DNA of 17,772 nucleotides from JABILX01 sp041648305. Lineage in GTDB: Bacteria; Patescibacteriota; Gracilibacteria; UBA1369; LOWO2-01-FULL-3. The first letter of the stretch is position 1. Each line of letters starts with the position of its first letter. The stretch spans positions 1-17,772 of the forward strand of contig JBAZPI010000020.1 of the NCBI GenBank assembly GCA_041648305.1. The letters run 5' to 3'. A program made the position numbers and the translations under genes. The notes below the pieces were generated by a model. It searched no databases, was not told the origin of the DNA, and saw nothing but the letters and a program-made list of their open reading frames with translations. Positions 14,639 through 17,772 of the stretch are shown piece after piece.

Positions 14639-16726
14639 ATGACAAACTCACTTCTTCCAATTATTGCTATGGGAGTAAGCCTATTGGCTCTTCTTTACGC
14701 CGTCGCACTGACAGTATGGGTAATGAAAAAGCCCAAAGGCGACGCCAAAATGCAAGAAATATCAAAATCCATTCAAGAAGGAGCAAAGGCGTACTTGAAC
14801 AGGCAATTTATGACAGTCGGCATTTTTGCGGTGATCATTTTCTTGATCTTGGCCTTCGCAATCCCGGCTGGAGATTACAATAGAGGAGTTTTAACGGCTT
14901 CCGGATTCGCAATCGGAGCCTTCTTCTCGGCTTTGGCGGGATATATCGGCATGAACGTATCGGTCCGTGCGAACTCAAGAACCGCTAACGCGGCAAAAAT
15001 CAGCCTGCAAAAAGCGCTTTCCGTAGCGTTCAAAGGAGGCGCCGTGACAGGAATGGCGGTAGTGGGTTTGTCTTTATTGGGAGTAAGCGGAATTTATTTC
15101 ATATTCACTCGCGTGCTAGAAATTCCAGCAGCCTCGGCCGCCAATTTATTGATTGGATTTGGATTCGGAGCTTCTTTAATTTCTCTGTTTGCCCGTGTCG
15201 GCGGAGGCATTTTCACAAAAGCAGCTGACGTTGGCGCAGATATCGTAGGAAAAGTCGAAGCCGGTATTCCGGAAGACGATCCACGCAATCCGGCCGTTAT
15301 CGCCGATAACGTCGGGGACAACGTCGGAGATTGCGCCGGTATGGGAGCAGATTTGTTCGAAACTTACGCAGTCACTCTGATCGCAGCAATGATTCTCGCG
15401 GCCTCAACCCTCACAAATTCGCTCGGAACAACTGGAATCGAGTATCCCCTGGTTCTAGGATCCATCGCTGTCGTAGCATCAATCCTCGGGACCTTCTTCG
15501 TCCGCCTCGGCAAAAAACAGAACATAATGGGAGCACTCTACAAAGGAATGTTGGTAACAGGAATTCTTTCGGCTATCGGTTTTTATTTCGCTACAGATTA
15601 TTTGATTGGAGACATATATCTTTTCTATGCCGCTTTGGTTGGATTGGGCATTACTCTATTCATAACCATGATCACGGAATATTACACATCAACAAAATAC
15701 AGTCCTGTTAGAAGAATCGCAAAAGCCTCCGAGACCGGCGCAGGCACAAACGTAATCACAGGTTTGGCAGTCGGACTTCAAAGCACAGTCCTCCCAACAT
15801 TATTAATCTTAGTGGGAATTTTCTTGGCCTATTATTTTGGCATGAAGGCTCCGTCCGTCGGCAATGGAATCTACGGTATTGCAATAGCCGCCGTGGCAAT
15901 GCTCTCAACCACAGGAATAGTCATCGCAACAGATTCATACGGACCAATTACGGATAACGCGGGCGGCATCGCTGAAATGGCCGGTCTCGACGAAAAAGTC
16001 CGCACGAACACAGACGCATTGGACGCAGTCGGAAACACGACAAAAGCCGTCACAAAAGGATACGCGATCGGATCAGCCGCACTCGCTGCGCTCGTGCTAT
16101 TTCAGGCATATAGCGAAGAGATAGCAAAAAACTCCGTAGGAGGACCATTAATCTTCGACATTTCAGATTATCGAGTACTAATCGGACTGTTCATCGGAGC
16201 GCTCCTTCCGTTTTTATTTGCAGCTTCCACAATGCAGTCGGTCGGGAAAGCGGCATATACAGTTGTCGAAGAAGTTCGCCACCAATTTAAAACTATAAAA
16301 GGAATAATGACCGGGAAAGAAAAACCGGAGTACGGAAAATGCGTAGATATCGTAACAAAGGCCGCCCTCAGAGAAATGATTTTCCCGGGAGTACTCGCCG
16401 TAGCGACACCGGTATTGGTAGGCTTCATCCTTGGACCTTTGGCCCTGGGAGGAGTGTTGGCCGGAGTGATAATATCCGGATTTTTATTGGCGCTGCAAAT
16501 GTGCACAGGTGGTGGCGCTTGGGACAACGCAAAGAAATACATTGAGAAGGGCAATTACGGAGGCAAAGGAAGTCTCGCTCACAAAGCAGCCATTGTCGGA
16601 GACACGGTCGGAGATCCTTTCAAAGATACGTCTGGTCCCGCACTTAACGCATTGATTAAAGTTATCAATACAATCGCATTGATCATCGCCCCGATAATCG
16701 CAGGATATACGGTTTGGAGTTTGTAA
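14639..16726 (+). CDS. hppA: Membrane-bound proton-pumping pyrophosphatase, K+-independent type
   Basis: This enzyme hydrolyses pyrophosphate and uses the energy to pump ions across the membrane. The 695-residue protein has the usual length and about 16 membrane helices. Catalytic motifs are complete: DVGADIVGKVEAGIPEDDP (197-215), IADNVGDNVGD (221-231), GGAWDNAKKYIE (with Trp628, Asp629 and Asn630) and GDTVGDPFKDTSGP (from about 654, with Asp655, Asp659 and Asp663). In GNTTKAVTKGYAIGSAAL the lysine at 469 replaces the alanine found in potassium-dependent enzymes; established work on the family links this lysine to potassium independence and proton pumping. The start gives the typical MTNSLLPIIAMGVSLLALLYA helix. 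There is no Shine-Dalgarno. The gene is divergent from the Yip1-type gene and ends at a strong bidirectional terminator. Confidence 0.96.
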   Translation: MTNSLLPIIAMGVSLLALLYAVALTVWVMKKPKGDAKMQEISKSIQEGAKAYLNRQFMTVGIFAVIIFLILAFAIPAGDYNRGVLTASGFAIGAFFSALAGYIGMNVSVRANSRTANAAKISLQKALSVAFKGGAVTGMAVVGLSLLGVSGIYFIFTRVLEIPAASAANLLIGFGFGASLISLFARVGGGIFTKAADVGADIVGKVEAGIPEDDPRNPAVIADNVGDNVGDCAGMGADLFETYAVTLIAAMILAASTLTNSLGTTGIEYPLVLGSIAVVASILGTFFVRLGKKQNIMGALYKGMLVTGILSAIGFYFATDYLIGDIYLFYAALVGLGITLFITMITEYYTSTKYSPVRRIAKASETGAGTNVITGLAVGLQSTVLPTLLILVGIFLAYYFGMKAPSVGNGIYGIAIAAVAMLSTTGIVIATDSYGPITDNAGGIAEMAGLDEKVRTNTDALDAVGNTTKAVTKGYAIGSAALAALVLFQAYSEEIAKNSVGGPLIFDISDYRVLIGLFIGALLPFLFAASTMQSVGKAAYTVVEEVRHQFKTIKGIMTGKEKPEYGKCVDIVTKAALREMIFPGVLAVATPVLVGFILGPLALGGVLAGVIISGFLLALQMCTGGGAWDNAKKYIEKGNYGGKGSLAHKAAIVGDTVGDPFKDTSGPALNALIKVINTIALIIAPIIAGYTVWSL

Positions 16727-16730
16727 CACA

Positions 16731-16761
16731 AAAAAAGCCCCCAAGGAATGGGGGCTTTTTA
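16731..16761. terminator. Bidirectional intrinsic terminator
   Basis: AAAAAAGCCCCC (16731-16742), loop AAGGAAT, then GGGGGCTTTTT (16750-16760). The stem is GC-rich with an A-run on one side and a T-run on the other, so it can stop hppA from the left and the convergent 16778 gene from the right. Confidence 0.93.
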
Positions 16762-16777
16762 AAATTCAATCAACGAA

Positions 16778-17350
16778 TTAGTAGAAACTCCACGGAACTG
16801 TTTCAACAGTAAATCCATCAGCTCGTACGCGTTCGATCACAGATCCAGCCCACGATCCATTACTTTGAGGATGGCTGTAAGAGATCTCCATTATGAATCC
16901 ATAATCAACAGCATCGAGCACACGAACCGCTACCATTTCATCTTCAAATTCACGATAACAATCCAAATATTTACTTCCATCCTCGGCCTTTCCAGCATAT
17001 AAGCCTTTTGCGTTCCCACAAGTTATCACGTCCTCTCTTTGCCCAGCATCAACAAACAGCTTAAACCTATAAGCACATGTCCCATTGTTTGCGTCCAATT
17101 TAGCTTTTATTCCATCATAAAGCTCATTAAAAGATTTATACTTTAGACCCTGCGAACTGCCAGTTTCACTAGTATAATTATAAACAGTCTCGGTCTCAGA
17201 CGGACAAAGAACAACCTTCTGAACAGTCCCAGGGGTTTTCCCAAACATCTTCCCCATCAAATCTCCTCCTTTGAAATAGAGGCCCACACCTCCAGCAAGT
17301 ACTACGGCAACGGCGACAACCGCAGCGAGCACTTTTCCTTTGTTTGTCAT
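16778..17350 (-). CDS. Membrane-anchored extracytoplasmic protein with four cysteines, unknown
   Basis: The 190-residue protein begins with a basic MTNKGK followed by one hydrophobic helix (VLAAVVAVAVVLAGGVGLYF, about 7-26). It has no lipobox cysteine, so it is probably an uncleaved signal anchor facing outward. The outer part holds four cysteines (VVLCPSE, GTCAYRF, VITCGNA and LDCYREF), which could form two disulfides, and ends with WSFY. No family is recognised. It has its own promoter and shares the terminator with hppA from the opposite side. Both strands read toward this terminator, so it is an independent unit. Confidence 0.72.
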   Translation of the reverse strand: MTNKGKVLAAVVAVAVVLAGGVGLYFKGGDLMGKMFGKTPGTVQKVVLCPSETETVYNYTSETGSSQGLKYKSFNELYDGIKAKLDANNGTCAYRFKLFVDAGQREDVITCGNAKGLYAGKAEDGSKYLDCYREFEDEMVAVRVLDAVDYGFIMEISYSHPQSNGSWAGSVIERVRADGFTVETVPWSFY

Positions 17351-17388
17351 TTTTGTTTTGGTTAATTTTTAATTTGACGAACACTAGA

Positions 17389-17415
17389 ATTATAACATAC
17401 CCCCCCCGAAGTCAA
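17389..17415 (-). promoter_or_regulatory. Promoter of the 16778-17350 gene
   Basis: TGTTATAAT (TATAAT at 17389-17394) is an extended -10. TTGACT (17410-17415) lies 15 bp upstream, slightly short of ideal, with a run of seven G on the minus strand in the spacer. Predicted start is near 17382, with an A-rich leader of about 32 nt and no Shine-Dalgarno. Confidence 0.7.
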
Positions 17416-17418
17416 GCC

Positions 17419-17458
17419 CTCGCGCGAACATTGTTGTCGCAACATACTTCGCGCCGAG
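17419..17458. repeat. Long imperfect hairpin between promoter and IS end
   Basis: CTCGCGCGAA (17419-17428) pairs with TTCGCGCCGAG (17448-17458), with one bulged C. After a 3x3 internal loop, TGTTG (17432-17436) pairs with CAACA (17440-17444) around a TCG loop. There is no T-run on either side, so it is probably a regulatory or boundary structure and not a classic terminator. Confidence 0.65.
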
Positions 17459-17481
17459 AGTCAAACACGCCTAATCGAGTC

Positions 17482-17772
17482 CACTAGTGTCCGGCAAACA
17501 TTTTCAGCAAATAGTTAATTGAGTGTCGTCTCTGATACGAATTTTGTAGAGCTGATGAGGTTTGAGTCCGAGAATGTCAATAATAGATACCCTGTCCATC
17601 AACACTTCAGATAAGATTCGGGTGAGCTTCAAAATCGATGATGAAAATTTCGTTTTCCCCTTGATATACGAGATCAAAAGATAATAAATCATCGCTATCC
17701 ATATCTGCACCAATACGGCATTTTTTGACGTTCCGAAGAACGTTTTAATCTTCAAATGCTGTTTGATCCATT
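17482..17772 (-). mobile_element. End of an IS4-family-type insertion sequence, cut by the window edge
   Basis: The transposase C-terminus fixes the presence of an insertion sequence. The exact left boundary is a guess: CACTAGTGTCCGGCAAACA (17482-17500), just beyond the transposase stop, looks like a terminal repeat. The partner repeat and any target duplication lie outside the window. Confidence 0.55.
17504..17772 (-). CDS. DDE transposase, IS4-type, C-terminal fragment
   Basis: The frame is open to the right edge, so the N-terminal part lies outside. The visible 88 residues begin WIKQHLKIKTFFGTSKNAV and continue VQIWIAMIYYLLISYIK. This is the well-conserved C-terminal part of DDE transposases of the IS4 type (PF01609 family), including the last catalytic-domain helix and the FxGTSxNAVxxQIWIA motif. 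It ends with a polar tail (RDDTQLTIC) and a TGA. The glutamate of the DDE triad would lie just outside the window. Whether the complete element is active cannot be judged. Confidence 0.82.
   Translation of the reverse strand, partial: WIKQHLKIKTFFGTSKNAVLVQIWIAMIYYLLISYIKGKTKFSSSILKLTRILSEVLMDRVSIIDILGLKPHQLYKIRIRDDTQLTIC

Overview
The window reads as a piece of a small-genome bacterial chromosome, most likely a member of the Candidate Phyla Radiation (Patescibacteria), with a Peregrinibacteria-like lineage as my best guess. This is inferred from gene content and style: cysteine-rich acidic surface proteins with no recognisable family, shortened versions of housekeeping proteins (RecO, GatA, HolA), short intergenic gaps, and almost no Shine-Dalgarno sequences. 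TGA is used as an ordinary stop (for example at the ends of gatA and ftsX), which argues against the UGA-to-glycine code of Gracilibacteria and SR1. No ribosomal RNA or other taxonomic marker is present, so the placement is tentative.

Layout. 1-1777 (+): 3' part of a large surface protein gene, open at the left edge. 1778-2135: a dense palindromic repeat array. 2136-3122 (+): holA, the clamp-loader delta subunit. 3129-6946 (-): gatC, gatA, an unknown 151-residue gene and a class I glutamine synthetase, in transcription order gatC to glnA. 6947-7163: a divergent promoter region with a second repeat copy. 7164-9533 (+): a small membrane protein, a RibL/TagD-like nucleotidyltransferase, ftsX and recO, tightly packed. 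9517-11760 (-): a RelA/SpoT-type (p)ppGpp synthetase whose hydrolase half looks dead. 11785-13644 (-): a large single-pass membrane protein of unknown role. 13645-13928: a third repeat array. 13929-14492 (-): a Yip1-type membrane protein. 14639-16726 (+): a membrane pyrophosphatase, followed by a clear bidirectional terminator. 16778-17350 (-): a membrane-anchored cysteine-containing protein. 17504-17772 (-): the C-terminal end of an IS4-type transposase running off the right edge.

How the genes fit together. Glutamine synthetase makes glutamine, which is the amide donor used by GatCAB to finish Gln-tRNA(Gln) or Asn-tRNA(Asn), so the minus-strand cluster may couple amide supply to translation (gatB is not here). 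The membrane pyrophosphatase recovers energy from the pyrophosphate released by biosynthesis. RelA would report starvation.

Two features stand out. First, a dispersed intergenic repeat family is built from the 14-bp palindrome TTTCCCCGGGGAAA at alternating 46- and 24-bp spacings, in three loci, each lying upstream of the promoter of a gene read in the same orientation. Second, at least four genes (holA, the 7164 gene, gatC, relA) have a good -10 box so close to the ATG that the predicted transcript begins 1-3 nt before the start codon. Together with the lack of Shine-Dalgarno sequences this suggests leaderless initiation is common in this organism.
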